Below are positions 52,637 to 62,272 of a stretch of 64,000 nt of DNA, in pieces; position 1 is the stretch's first letter; every line of letters begins with the position of its first letter. The position numbers were made by a program, and so were the translations under genes. Origin of the DNA: Paenibacillus polygoni (GTDB lineage Bacteria > Bacillota > Bacilli > Paenibacillales > Paenibacillaceae); NCBI RefSeq assembly GCF_030263935.1, contig NZ_CP127162.1, positions 2,613,501 to 2,677,500 on the forward strand. Direction: 5' to 3'. Under the pieces are notes generated by a model. That model was not told where the DNA came from and made no database searches. It was given only the letters and a program-made list of their open reading frames with translations.

Positions 52637-54610
52637 TTAAAGTCTCGTAACATTCAGTGAAGAGTCAAGGACTCGAAGTGAACGCTTTAGCTGCATAATG
52701 TCTTCATATATCGAAGGGAATTCAGGCAACGCAGGCATGTCCATAACTGGTTTTTTGTTATTTTCAATGGATTCCGCTAGCACTGCAAAACCATGCTGAA
52801 CCTTCTCAATTCGATCACTTGAAACATGATTAATACGGTTATCCTTACGAGACGCAGCTAGTAACATGTAGCCAAGAATTAAGCTATCACCTACAGCTGG
52901 CCATAATATAGTGGTTCTTGCGTTTCTTCTCATCGATTCAGCAAAAGCATTATCATACACAAGTCTCAGCTGAATGAGTGAATTTTGAAGTTTTTCTTCG
53001 ATTGATTTTCTGACCTCTATACTTTCACAGTTTAATATGGCAGCTAAAAGCTCACCTTCTCTTTCTACCGCCTCTTTAAAAACAGAAGGTAATCTTTTCG
53101 AAGCCGTTCTCCTCCATAACCAGGTAATGCCGACCATTGCTACCGCACTACCTATAATAATATCAACGATCCGTGCAGAAATGAAATATTCGCTTGTCAA
53201 TTCGGGTTGTAATGTCGAACCGATTAATAAAGTGCTCGGTGTAATAAAGATAACAGCTATTGAATAATTCCGACCATAGATTAGCTCAACAACGAACTGC
53301 AGACTGGCTAGTATTAACGGAACCGCTACGTATTGAGGGTGCAGCCATAATAAGATGGCACCTACAATAATGCCGATGATTGTACCCAAAGAGCGCTGCA
53401 TACCTCGATGAAGACTCGCCACATACGTTGCTCCGCCCATAACCGATGCGCTGGATAGAGGTACCCAGTAAGACCGGTCGAAATGAAAGCCATATGCAAT
53501 TGCAGCTGAGATTACAAGAATAATTCCGTATCGAAGCGCGATAAAAGGAGCGTTGGACCCTGAGGTAAACACATTTCTCCATAGTACGCGAAATCCTGTT
53601 TTCGTTTTGTAGTCCTTCGGATCTGTTTTAAAATCATTGGCATTTTTCGAGTTTATCTCAGCAGCCATCTGAATGTTAAGACACAGGTTCTTTATCGAAT
53701 GATTTAATTCATTTTCAAAGGTGGGCATCGTAAAACCTGATACGTTCTCTTTTTGAAGCAACTGATCACCTATGATTTGTAAAGCATTACTGAGTTGTTC
53801 CTCTCCTTCATGTTTTGGAAGTAAGGAGATATCAAGTATGGAAAGGAAAATCTCTCTTGCCTGTGTATTAAGGGCTCTTAATTTCTCTGTGTATGGCTTG
53901 TCTTTCCGTCCGAACCACTTGGAATTCATTAACGTACGATCTGCCTGTTGCATGAGTGAGGCCGTCTGGTGCTGCAGATCCGTAAACTCCGCGGTCCCTA
54001 CAGCAGATAATAGATTTGCCAGACTATAATATACCGCAGAACTTGCTTTACTCTCCGTACGATGAGGATTTTTAATCACTCCAGCCATACCTACCACCCA
54101 AGCAAACATCCCGCCAAGAAGTAGAATAAGACTATCCTGCAAAATCACATGCAGATTTGCTGTCATAGAGGTACCAACTGCATACGCAAGAACAAAGAAC
54201 ATTCCGCTTGGTCCCGTAATCTGATAAACCGTAAACATAAGGGTAGATAATCCCCCTACGATCCCAAACATTAGCACCGTTAACATTGTATTGTAAGAGC
54301 ATAATGATCCCAGCGCAAAGGATACTGCGAGTCCAAGAGCAACCCAAAATAATCGAACAGCACGCTGTGCGTAGGTCTCATTAGACACATATAAAAAAGT
54401 GAAACCGCCTATCGAAGCCAAGATTCCTAAGGCAGGATTCCCCATTAATACACCCAGCAGGGCTGGTGTCCCGACACTAATTGCAGAGCCTACTCCTCTA
54501 AACCAATTCAAAGGAATAGGCTTGATTTGAAAAGCTTCTTTGTACATAGGTCTCTTTGGAAACGTGTGTTTAGCACGCCGCCGTGAGCTGTAAGAAATAT
54601 GATTATTCAT
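52637..54610 (-). CDS. FUSC-family membrane exporter (aromatic acid efflux-like)
   Basis: Large inner-membrane protein of 657 residues resembling YccS/AaeB. Two sets of transmembrane helices (about residues 30-180 and 360-505) flank a cytoplasmic region, with the FUSC-like blocks RYGIILVISAAIAYGFHF, SYWVPLSSASVMGGATY and RGMQRSLGTIIGIIVGA. A long soluble C-terminal helical domain follows. Such proteins export aromatic carboxylates or amphipathic compounds. GAGGTAGACAAG precedes the ATG, and the gene starts 21 bases after the MarR stop codon, so the two form an operon under MarR control. Confidence 0.85.
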   Translation of the reverse strand: MNNHISYSSRRRAKHTFPKRPMYKEAFQIKPIPLNWFRGVGSAISVGTPALLGVLMGNPALGILASIGGFTFLYVSNETYAQRAVRLFWVALGLAVSFALGSLCSYNTMLTVLMFGIVGGLSTLMFTVYQITGPSGMFFVLAYAVGTSMTANLHVILQDSLILLLGGMFAWVVGMAGVIKNPHRTESKASSAVYYSLANLLSAVGTAEFTDLQHQTASLMQQADRTLMNSKWFGRKDKPYTEKLRALNTQAREIFLSILDISLLPKHEGEEQLSNALQIIGDQLLQKENVSGFTMPTFENELNHSIKNLCLNIQMAAEINSKNANDFKTDPKDYKTKTGFRVLWRNVFTSGSNAPFIALRYGIILVISAAIAYGFHFDRSYWVPLSSASVMGGATYVASLHRGMQRSLGTIIGIIVGAILLWLHPQYVAVPLILASLQFVVELIYGRNYSIAVIFITPSTLLIGSTLQPELTSEYFISARIVDIIIGSAVAMVGITWLWRRTASKRLPSVFKEAVEREGELLAAILNCESIEVRKSIEEKLQNSLIQLRLVYDNAFAESMRRNARTTILWPAVGDSLILGYMLLAASRKDNRINHVSSDRIEKVQHGFAVLAESIENNKKPVMDMPALPEFPSIYEDIMQLKRSLRVLDSSLNVTRL

Positions 54611-54631
54611 CTTGTCTACCTCAATTCAAAA

Positions 54632-55072
54632 CTAAATATCCGTATCGTTTATTGCGTTTTTTTCAATCTGTTGAAGTACTTTAGTAAAAATCGTTAATTC
54701 TTCATCAGATATTCCTTCTAAAACTTGTCCGAATAGGTGTTCTAAGTGTACATAAACTTCATTTCTTAGATTTGTTCCTTTTTCAGTAATAAATATGAAG
54801 TAGGAGCGCCGATCTGTATGATTCGTTTTGCGAATGACGAATTCGCCTCGTTCCAATAGATCTAGGATCTTCGCCAACGTTGCGGGATCTTTGTCTGCGA
54901 TGGAGGCGAGTTCTTTTTGTTTAATACCATCATTTTCATAGACTCTTTTTAGTACGGTCCATTGCTCGGGTGTAATGGAATACCTTTTCAGATGACCTGA
55001 TAAAAAACGAAGTAAAGCCCTACTGGTTTTCGTTATGGAATATCCGTACATCTCTTCTGTGCTAAGATTCAT
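54632..55072 (-). CDS. MarR-family transcriptional regulator
   Basis: Winged-helix repressor of 146 residues. The DNA-binding region reads TPEQWTVLKRVYENDGIKQK, ELASIADKDPATLAKILDLL and ERGEFVIRKTNHTDRRS with the typical wing, and a dimerisation helix ends the protein. The ATG at 55072 is supported by AAAGGAGG 6 bases upstream; the TTG at 55078 lies inside that site. It is the first gene of the MarR-FUSC operon, so it most likely represses the exporter until an aromatic or phenolic inducer binds. Confidence 0.88.
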   Translation of the reverse strand: MNLSTEEMYGYSITKTSRALLRFLSGHLKRYSITPEQWTVLKRVYENDGIKQKELASIADKDPATLAKILDLLERGEFVIRKTNHTDRRSYFIFITEKGTNLRNEVYVHLEHLFGQVLEGISDEELTIFTKVLQQIEKNAINDTDI

Positions 55073-55219
55073 CGGCAACCTCCTTTTTTAATTCGTATGT
55101 ATACAAATAATGTGTATGCTAATTAATTATAATTAAAATATTAATAAAATTCAATGCTTCTGCCAACTTACACCTTTTGACTTAAGCCGTAACAAAACAC
55201 GAAACTCTCCCTGCTCAAA

Positions 55220-55251
55220 AATAGCCCCCTTGAGCCTTCAAGGGAGCTATT
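55220..55251 (-). terminator. Terminator of the MFS gene
   Basis: AATAGC.CCCTTGA pairs with TCAAGGG.GCTATT around a short loop, with one bulge, and is followed by T residues on the minus strand. Confidence 0.85.
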
Positions 55252-55296
55252 CGTTGCAAATAAGAGTTTTTTCAACTTTCATTACATAAGTTCTAT

Positions 55297-56523
55297 TCAG
55301 TTTGGCGCTGCTGATTGGGCCCTATTCCCTGCTTCCATCTGCTCTTTGAAAACCAATACCAAAATTAAGGCTATGATGGAAAGAAGTGTACAGATCGTAA
55401 ACATCGTGGAATACGAGCTGCTCTGTACAACCAGACCCATTACAAATCCGCCCAGAGAGAAGCCCAAATCATACGAGGACATAAAAATGCCCATAAGCAC
55501 ATATCGGGATTCAGAGGGGAGTACGAAAGACAAATAAGTAGTTAATGTCGGGTAAAGAAATGCCACGGCGAAACCGCTAAGTACTGCGGACAAGTAAACC
55601 AGCGGCCCGATCGCCTCCATTAGCGCAAGCAGCTGGGTTCCGAGTGCTGCACATAACAGCAAACCCGCCATTAGCCAGGTATTCCAGCTGCCGTCTGACG
55701 GGATTTTTTTACGTAAAATGAATCTGCATAAAATCACAATGAGCCCCTGGATCGTTAGAAACACGCCCGCACTCGCTTCCCCTGTCGATACCATGTACAA
55801 AGGAAGAAAGGTCGCAGTTGCCCCGAATACACACGAAGCAAACAACATGACACTACTGCTAATTAACAGCGGGGTGCTATGCCAGATCCTGCCGAATGAA
55901 CGCATCATATCCCACAGCGTATATGATTTGTTCTGCACCGTAGTCTGCGGTAAATCTACCTTGTGTCCAATGATAAGCGGGAAAACTGCGAGCCCGATCA
56001 TCAGCACAGTAAACCAGATATTGTTCGCATTCTCCCAAATTTGAATAGCAAGTATAGGGATGACCAGAGAAGGAACCATAGTAAACAAGGTATACATCGA
56101 CAGACCCTGTGCCCGGTCTTTATCTTCCAGCTTTTCTACAATCCCTGCCTGCATCGTCATGGAGAAAAACGCAGTAGCCACACCCTGCAGTGCCCGCAGC
56201 CAAAGATACATTTCCACTCCAGTAACGATAAATAAAACCAGTGTTAAAGCATGTAAGATCAGCAGCCATTTCATTACACGAAGCGGCCCATACTTCCCTA
56301 AAAGTCCAGCCGCAAACGGTCTTAGAAGCATACATGTAAACATGTACGCTCCCATCATGAGACCAATTTCAGCCTGGTTTAATCCAGCAGCCTCACTCCG
56401 CAAAGGAAGAATGATCGTTAGCGCCGAGTTCGCAGCAAAGAATAAAAAAGCTAACATATAAAACCGAATAAAAGAAAAAGATACCGGATTTAATTTTCCT
56501 TTGGTAGTTACAGTAGAATTCAA
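55297..56523 (-). CDS. Major facilitator superfamily transporter
   Basis: Membrane transporter of 408 residues with 12 helices. The family loop motif is degenerate, but the fold is clear from LNQAEIGLMMGAYMFTCMLL, RPFAAGLLGKYGPLRVMKWL and, in the second half, FLTIQGLIVILCRFILRKK. It resembles drug or metabolite exporters of the YfcJ/YhhS type. The start is TTG at 56523 with GGGGA 7 bases upstream. It is alone between two terminators and has no local regulator, so its substrate cannot be guessed from context. Confidence 0.88.
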   Translation of the reverse strand: MNSTVTTKGKLNPVSFSFIRFYMLAFLFFAANSALTIILPLRSEAAGLNQAEIGLMMGAYMFTCMLLRPFAAGLLGKYGPLRVMKWLLILHALTLVLFIVTGVEMYLWLRALQGVATAFFSMTMQAGIVEKLEDKDRAQGLSMYTLFTMVPSLVIPILAIQIWENANNIWFTVLMIGLAVFPLIIGHKVDLPQTTVQNKSYTLWDMMRSFGRIWHSTPLLISSSVMLFASCVFGATATFLPLYMVSTGEASAGVFLTIQGLIVILCRFILRKKIPSDGSWNTWLMAGLLLCAALGTQLLALMEAIGPLVYLSAVLSGFAVAFLYPTLTTYLSFVLPSESRYVLMGIFMSSYDLGFSLGGFVMGLVVQSSSYSTMFTICTLLSIIALILVLVFKEQMEAGNRAQSAAPN

Positions 56524-56744
56524 AACATCGTCCCCACTTTCTTTATCTAGCAGTCAATCCATAGATGTGCCTGTGACCTGTGACTGGTTTTCACCGTTCA
56601 TGGCAAACCAATCATCACTTCTGCTAGAATAGCATAATTTAATTACTTAAATGAATTGGAGAAGAATCCAGCGAACGTCCCATAATTATAAAATATACAT
56701 TTTAGGATACTACCAAAGATTTGTTTTCGATTGTAAAAGCAAAA

Positions 56745-56777
56745 AAACCGCTGATCATTTAACGAGATCAGCGGTTT
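56745..56777 (-). terminator. Terminator of the GH2 gene
   Basis: AAACCGCTGATC (56745-56756) and GATCAGCGGTTT (56766-56777) form a perfect 12-base stem with a T run on the minus strand. Confidence 0.9.
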
Positions 56778-56838
56778 ATTAATTTAATTATATTACTTTA
56801 ATCTATCCATTGTATTTCGTAGTATGAGGATCAGCATT

Positions 56839-59655
56839 TCAGCTAAATAAACGCTGAAGCTCTTCTACTTCAAGACGGGTCACGGGCTGATAAGCTGGAC
56901 TTGTCACATATTGAAGGAAGCTGTATATCAGCTGTCTACCTGCAAGTGTAGTCATCAGGTGCTCATGATGAAGAGCACCCATAAGAACTCTTCCATTCAA
57001 AACACGACATTCCATCAAGAGACCAAGTTTATGGTTTCTCTCAAAATTATCAATGGTTTGAACTAGAGGTTTCAGATCTTTTTCCAAATGATCCAGAATA
57101 ATAGAAGATGACTGCGAGACAATATTCCACCACGGATACGTCGAATATTCTTCTGTGGCAAAGTGCCCAAATATAGGATGGTCTTTTTGGATTAGTAACC
57201 CCATGGTACCAACAGCAACCTCCTTGTGCATACTCTCAGAGATGGAGCGAAACATCGGATAGGACCAAAAATCAGTACAATAGAACCCTTGAACCGCATT
57301 CTGTATGCGATCAGGTGACGGGAAAAGCATGATATCTTCCCCTCGCTCAAGCAGCTCCAGGGCTTTCTCTGAAATCTCGGTAAACAGGTTTACCCCTTGC
57401 CAGTCAACTTCCAGCTCATTCGGATAAATCCATAGAGCATAGGTTTTATAAATATCGGTATCTGAAATAGACAGCCGCAGGATCACTTTTGTCATGACCG
57501 AGACACTCGGCATAGGAATATGGACATCCGTAATCGTGATATATTGCTGACCATCTAATAAAGGTATTTTTGTAGTCCCTTCCGCTAGATTATAACCTTC
57601 ACATTGCAGCTCCCATTTAAGGTCACATCCGTCTAAAGCCTTTTTCCTAAAATAGCTCAGTTCAATCCGCGCCTCGAAGAGTTCGCCGGCTTCATAGTTA
57701 TACTTTGGGAACCTCGCTAAAAGAACGGCGTCTGAACAGAATGTTCTCCATTCTTCAGGTGTAATCAATCCCTTTGAATCCATAAAAGCATCCAGGATGC
57801 CAACTAACGCTGTTCCCTGCCCGCTAAAATCCTGGAGATCAAGCAGTTGAAACCCGGCAAGACGCTTAGAGCGAAAAGCCGCTTCTAGTTCTTCTTTGTA
57901 ACACGCTACAGCCAGTTTACCGGAAGCTGTAAAGTACTTGGCAGCAAGATGACCCAAACCCTTAGCTTCTAAGCGCTCCTGAAATACCTCAAAATTCTTC
58001 GCTTTTATAGAGCCTGTGTACTTCTTAATCTCCTCAAAATTGGGGAAAGTAGCATACTGACCTATCTCATGTGAAATGACGGGAATAGGAGAAACAAGCT
58101 TGTGACTTCCAGCTTCAGCCTTAACTGTCGTCGAAATCGTACCATATTGGATTTGAATTTCTTCTCCCTCCGACATGACGGATTCGCTTATCGTACAGTC
58201 TCTCCCCGGTAAAATGCTTGCATCATAGTCTTTTAATGTGTTTGGCAAATCTGTTTGGACATGACCCAGAGGAGCATCACACATTGCATACGAACCTCTG
58301 AACAAGCGATCTTTAGAAAATCGCACGCCGCAAAAAAACTCACTTTCATCCAAAATGTCTGGGGCAAACTGAAAGTTATTGGATCCTTCTGTATATAAAT
58401 GACGACTGTCATGCTCTTTATAAGCCTTTAACATTGAATTCAATTTATCTTTACTTCCCCACAGTTCATTCCCCATGGACATCATAACAAACGAAGGATG
58501 GTTGCCAAAAGCCTGCAGTATTGCATAGCCCTCACGAATCAAGTAGTCCTGCTCAGCTTCATTATGCGAATCAGAGGATTCATCTGTGATCGTTCCCCAA
58601 AATGGAAGCTCAGGTTCCATATAAATTCCGAGAAGGTCCGCAGCGATAAAGGCAGCTTCAGGAGGACAACAGGTGTGAAAACGGTAGTGATTCATCCCAT
58701 AGGATTTGGAGATGCCAAGAATACGAAGCCATTCATCCACGACTGTTGGTGCATAACCTGTAAGCGGGAAAATCAAGCAATCATTTTTGCCGCGGAGAAA
58801 TGTGTTATGCCCGTTGATCGAAAACTTGTCACCATCCGCTTTGAACTCTCGTAATCCTGTTATTATTTCTTCCGTATCGAGCGTCCTCCCACGGACATCT
58901 TGTAGACAAATATGAAGTTTGTAGACATGAGGTTCATCGTCACTCCATAATCGTGCGTCCTTACCTAATTCGTACGTAAAGCGCAGATCATTAGAATCAG
59001 GGATACATATTTGCTCTCCTGGCGTATGAACTGGATCAGTATTTATGCTATGGGTCGATACAATGATCCGAATGTCTTGCGGGTCCCCAACAAGCTCTGC
59101 TTTAATATCAAATGAGCGGTGAACAAGATTGGGGTACACTTGGACATTTTTTAGAAAAACACGTTCATAAAATTGAAGCTCTATTTTCCCAGTAATCCCG
59201 TTCCAGTTGGTCTGTGAATCTTCTGAGGTAAGATGACCCCCTTTAGTTGGATAACTGGTATTATCTACCCGAATCGTAAGATTGTGTGTTCCTGCAGTTA
59301 GTCCTGCTGAGATTTCGTAACGATGAGGCGTACTCAAGCTATTTTGTGTCCCATATAGGACACCATCAATCCAAAGGGTTGTTATTCTCGTTCTTTCCAG
59401 ATGAAGAAAACAACGTTTACCAGCCAAGTGATCTGGAATCACAATGTCTTTTGAAAACCAAGCGTAACCCTCAAATAAATATTCGTCAGTTAAAGATCCA
59501 ACTAAGATCGTTTCATTCTTTCGCCCTTTTTTTGCATGAGAGGTTGTATTAGGCAATGAAATGGTGTCTGTGTATATGGGTAAGGACTCGCTATCGGTCT
59601 TTTGTTCATCCAGATGTAAATTCCAGGTGCCCTCCAGATTCATTTTAGTGAGCAT
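56839..59655 (-). CDS. GH2-family glycoside hydrolase
   Basis: Cytoplasmic glycosidase of 938 residues without signal peptide. Domains in order: jelly-roll sugar-binding domain (about 1-165, GYAWFSKDIVIPDH), Ig-like domain (about 166-270), TIM barrel (about 272-600) and C-terminal accessory domains. In the barrel the acid/base is Glu397 in MSMGNELWG and the nucleophile is probably Glu530 in VISHEIGQY. Substrate preference (beta-galactoside, mannoside or glucuronide) cannot be read from the sequence. It is the last gene of the sugar ABC unit (57-64 kb), so it should act on the imported oligosaccharide. AAAGGAG precedes the ATG. Confidence 0.88.
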   Translation of the reverse strand: MLTKMNLEGTWNLHLDEQKTDSESLPIYTDTISLPNTTSHAKKGRKNETILVGSLTDEYLFEGYAWFSKDIVIPDHLAGKRCFLHLERTRITTLWIDGVLYGTQNSLSTPHRYEISAGLTAGTHNLTIRVDNTSYPTKGGHLTSEDSQTNWNGITGKIELQFYERVFLKNVQVYPNLVHRSFDIKAELVGDPQDIRIIVSTHSINTDPVHTPGEQICIPDSNDLRFTYELGKDARLWSDDEPHVYKLHICLQDVRGRTLDTEEIITGLREFKADGDKFSINGHNTFLRGKNDCLIFPLTGYAPTVVDEWLRILGISKSYGMNHYRFHTCCPPEAAFIAADLLGIYMEPELPFWGTITDESSDSHNEAEQDYLIREGYAILQAFGNHPSFVMMSMGNELWGSKDKLNSMLKAYKEHDSRHLYTEGSNNFQFAPDILDESEFFCGVRFSKDRLFRGSYAMCDAPLGHVQTDLPNTLKDYDASILPGRDCTISESVMSEGEEIQIQYGTISTTVKAEAGSHKLVSPIPVISHEIGQYATFPNFEEIKKYTGSIKAKNFEVFQERLEAKGLGHLAAKYFTASGKLAVACYKEELEAAFRSKRLAGFQLLDLQDFSGQGTALVGILDAFMDSKGLITPEEWRTFCSDAVLLARFPKYNYEAGELFEARIELSYFRKKALDGCDLKWELQCEGYNLAEGTTKIPLLDGQQYITITDVHIPMPSVSVMTKVILRLSISDTDIYKTYALWIYPNELEVDWQGVNLFTEISEKALELLERGEDIMLFPSPDRIQNAVQGFYCTDFWSYPMFRSISESMHKEVAVGTMGLLIQKDHPIFGHFATEEYSTYPWWNIVSQSSSIILDHLEKDLKPLVQTIDNFERNHKLGLLMECRVLNGRVLMGALHHEHLMTTLAGRQLIYSFLQYVTSPAYQPVTRLEVEELQRLFS

Positions 59656-59723
59656 AATACTGTCTCCTTTAAAATTTCATTTATTCATGTTTGTACGACC
59701 AAATTAACGGATCTAACAAAAAA

Positions 59724-59752
59724 AGGAACAGAAATATAGCACTTCTGTTCCT
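59724..59752 (-). terminator. Terminator after the deacetylase gene
   Basis: AGGAACAGAA (59724-59733) and TTCTGTTCCT (59743-59752) form a 10-base stem followed by seven T residues on the minus strand. It would limit read-through into the GH2 gene. Confidence 0.85.
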
Positions 59753-59761
59753 CCTTCATTT

Positions 59762-60388
59762 TTAAGAGTGATTCGCAAGATGGAGCAACTCACGTACGGT
59801 CAAGAACCGATATCCTTCATGATGAAGTTCATCCACTAGTATCTTGACAGCCTCAATCGTTTGAGCACGCTCACCATATCCGTCATGGAATATTAAAATG
59901 CTGCCATGATCAATGGTTGGTCTCGTATGTTCCAAAATATAATCTACACCTGGCTGTTCCCAGTCCTTGGCCCCGCCGTTCACTGTACCAATCGCAGTGT
60001 ATCCGAACTCATCCGCAAGTGCAAGGATATCCTCATTAACTGAAAAGTAGGGAGGTCTGAAATTTAGTACAGGCTCTCCTGTTATTCGGCGAATTCTCCC
60101 ATCCGCCTGCTGTAATTCTGCCCGCACTTCCTCTAGCTTTAGCTTGGTTAAATCAGGATGGGAGAAGGTATGATTCGCAATCTCATGCCCAGCAGTATGA
60201 ACTTCTCTTGCGATCTCCTCATATGAATCCATCTCCTGACCAATCATAAAAAATGTTGCTTTTCCATTAACACTACGAAATATGTCCAGCACTTGTCTGG
60301 TATAAAGCGGATGAGGTCCATCATCGAATGTAAAGGCAACCACTTTTTCCGGAGTAGACACCTTATGTACTATAGATAACTTGGTCAT
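59762..60388 (-). CDS. Polysaccharide deacetylase (CE4/NodB domain)
   Basis: Metal-dependent deacetylase of 208 residues. Motif 1 is FTFDDGPH (catalytic and metal Asp22/Asp23), motif 2 is HTFSHPDL (metal ligands His73 and His77), and RPPYFSVN is motif 3. There is no signal peptide, unlike peptidoglycan or chitin deacetylases, so it probably deacetylates an imported oligosaccharide in the cytoplasm. It lies between the MalG-like permease and GH2 genes, which supports that view. GGAGGA lies upstream of the ATG, and a cre-like site precedes the gene. Confidence 0.88.
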   Translation of the reverse strand: MTKLSIVHKVSTPEKVVAFTFDDGPHPLYTRQVLDIFRSVNGKATFFMIGQEMDSYEEIAREVHTAGHEIANHTFSHPDLTKLKLEEVRAELQQADGRIRRITGEPVLNFRPPYFSVNEDILALADEFGYTAIGTVNGGAKDWEQPGVDYILEHTRPTIDHGSILIFHDGYGERAQTIEAVKILVDELHHEGYRFLTVRELLHLANHS

Positions 60389-60417
60389 AACTAGTCCTCC
60401 AACTTTTCGTTAAATTA

Positions 60418-60431
60418 TGAAATCGATTTCT
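60418..60431. promoter_or_regulatory. cre-like site upstream of the deacetylase gene
   Basis: TGAAATCGATTTCT matches 13 of 14 positions of the CcpA consensus TGWAANCGNTNWCA, in the 72-base gap between the permease and deacetylase genes. Confidence 0.5.
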
Positions 60432-60460
60432 ATCTATAGATATTCTCGCTTTAGAAGGTC

Positions 60461-61318
60461 TTATCCTTTAACCGCGCCTGCAATCATACTTTGCTGCACT
60501 TGTCTATTGAGTACCAAGTAGATTATAACGGTCGGAAGTGTAGTAATCATCAGTCCTGCTCCAATAATTCCCCACTGTGTAATATAAGTCCCTACCATAG
60601 ACATCATTCCAACCGTAAGCGTCTGATAGGATTCTTTATTGATAAACGTCACCGCAAACATAAGCTCATTCCAGCAAGATAGAAACGTAAATATCGCTAC
60701 CGTGGCAATGGCAGGACGTACGAGCGGTAATATAATGGAAAAGAAAGTTCTATAAATGCCGCAGCCATCCATGACCGCCGATTCTTCCATCTCCCTTGGG
60801 ATCCCTTTATAAAAGCTGCCCAGTATGAACACTGCCATAGGAATTCCAAAAGCTACATACGGTATAATCAAAGACCAATAAGTGTTCAATAAATGCAGGT
60901 TCTTGAGGACCATAAAGAGCGGCAGAAGTGTTGCCTGAATGGGTACCATCATTCCAAGAAGGATGGTTGTCATTGTTACACTGCTCAGTTTCCAGTTCAT
61001 TCTTGTGATTGCATAACCCGTCATAGAGGAAAGAATCAGAACAAGCAGGATGGAAATAGAGGTGACAAGCACACTATTGAAAAAGTACGTTAACACATTC
61101 CCGTCTGATAGAGCCTTCGAGTAGTTACTCCATAAAAATTTGTCAGGCAGCCCTAGAACATCTCCACTGAATATTTCACTATTATCTTTCAGGGAGAAAA
61201 AAGCCAGCCAGATCAGGGGATAAATCTGTACAATAGCAACAACGATTAAAAAAGCTTGTATTATGATGTTTCTAATAAATGTCGTTTTTTTCCGCAATCG
61301 TACTTCTGCTGTTTTCAT
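60461..61318 (-). CDS. Carbohydrate ABC transporter permease, MalG-like
   Basis: Membrane protein of 285 residues with six helices and the permease loop EESAVMDGCGIYRTFFSIILP typical of MalG/CUT1 partners (EAA motif). It pairs with the permease at 61330 and the binding protein at 62273. No ATPase is encoded in the window for this set; CUT1 systems in Bacilli usually borrow MsmX. AGGAGGGAG precedes the ATG, and the gene starts 11 bases after the upstream permease stop. Confidence 0.93.
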   Translation of the reverse strand: MKTAEVRLRKKTTFIRNIIIQAFLIVVAIVQIYPLIWLAFFSLKDNSEIFSGDVLGLPDKFLWSNYSKALSDGNVLTYFFNSVLVTSISILLVLILSSMTGYAITRMNWKLSSVTMTTILLGMMVPIQATLLPLFMVLKNLHLLNTYWSLIIPYVAFGIPMAVFILGSFYKGIPREMEESAVMDGCGIYRTFFSIILPLVRPAIATVAIFTFLSCWNELMFAVTFINKESYQTLTVGMMSMVGTYITQWGIIGAGLMITTLPTVIIYLVLNRQVQQSMIAGAVKG

Positions 61319-61329
61319 TTTTCTCCCTC

Positions 61330-62199
61330 CTATTCTATCTTGAAAAATTTATTGATAAGAACAGTCACGATCAAACATTCCAAAATGATAAAGACGGAAA
61401 TAGCACTTCCGTAACCATATTGATACGTTCCGAAAATGGTCGTGTACATCAAGGTGCTCGGCACTTCAGTAGAGAAAAGCGGACCGCCTCCAGTCAGTAC
61501 ATAAATCAGATCAAACACCTTAAAGGCACCGATGACCGAAAAGACGAGACAAACTTTAAGAATCGGTTTCATTAGCGGTATGGTAATAGCAAAAGCAGTC
61601 CGCATGCGTGAAGCCCCGTCCATTTTGGCAGCTTCAAATATATCTTGAGAGATCGACTTCGCTCCGGCATACATTAACAACATGTGATAACCCATATACT
61701 GCCACAAGGTAGGGATAAACGATGCCGCAAGCGCAGTATCCTTCTGTCCCAGCCAGTCTTGGGCCAGACTCGAAAGACCAATGTTCTCGAGCATTGTATT
61801 TAAAAGGCCATAATCCGCATTATAAATTTTCGACCATAGCTGCGCGACAACGACCGTCGAAATGAGTACCGGCAAGAAATATACAGTTCGGTAAAACCCT
61901 TCTCCTTTGACTGACGATGCCAGGATCAGTGCAAGTAAAAGAGAGATAGGCAGCTGAATGAAAATAGACGCTGCCGCAAACAACAATGAGTTATATATGG
62001 ATTTTAATGCTCGCGGATCCTGAAACATCTGCGTGAAATTGTCCAGTCCAATAAACGTACCTTTGGAGATGCCATTCCAATCCAGTAAACTGTAATATGC
62101 AGAGACAACGATCGGAATTAATACGATGGTACAAAATAAAAGGAGGGTAGGCAGGACAAATATCATAATGGCCTTCTTGTTAGAAAATACTGAATTCAT
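61330..62199 (-). CDS. Sugar ABC transporter permease, MalF-like
   Basis: Membrane protein of 289 residues with six helices and the EAA loop EAAKMDGASRMRTAFAITIP. It forms the channel with the MalG-like protein. The start at 62199 (MNSVFSNKKAIMIFVL) begins the first helix directly; the longer frame from 62250 would add an unrelated 17-residue leader. GGAG lies 10 bases upstream. Part of the unit formed by 62273 (binding protein), this gene and 60461. Confidence 0.92.
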   Translation of the reverse strand: MNSVFSNKKAIMIFVLPTLLLFCTIVLIPIVVSAYYSLLDWNGISKGTFIGLDNFTQMFQDPRALKSIYNSLLFAAASIFIQLPISLLLALILASSVKGEGFYRTVYFLPVLISTVVVAQLWSKIYNADYGLLNTMLENIGLSSLAQDWLGQKDTALAASFIPTLWQYMGYHMLLMYAGAKSISQDIFEAAKMDGASRMRTAFAITIPLMKPILKVCLVFSVIGAFKVFDLIYVLTGGGPLFSTEVPSTLMYTTIFGTYQYGYGSAISVFIILECLIVTVLINKFFKIE

Positions 62200-62272
62200 G
62201 CTGATCGTTCTCCTCTCAAAGATAAGGTCAGGGAAAGTCCCTGACCACATCTCATTTGGGTTTATGCACGGA

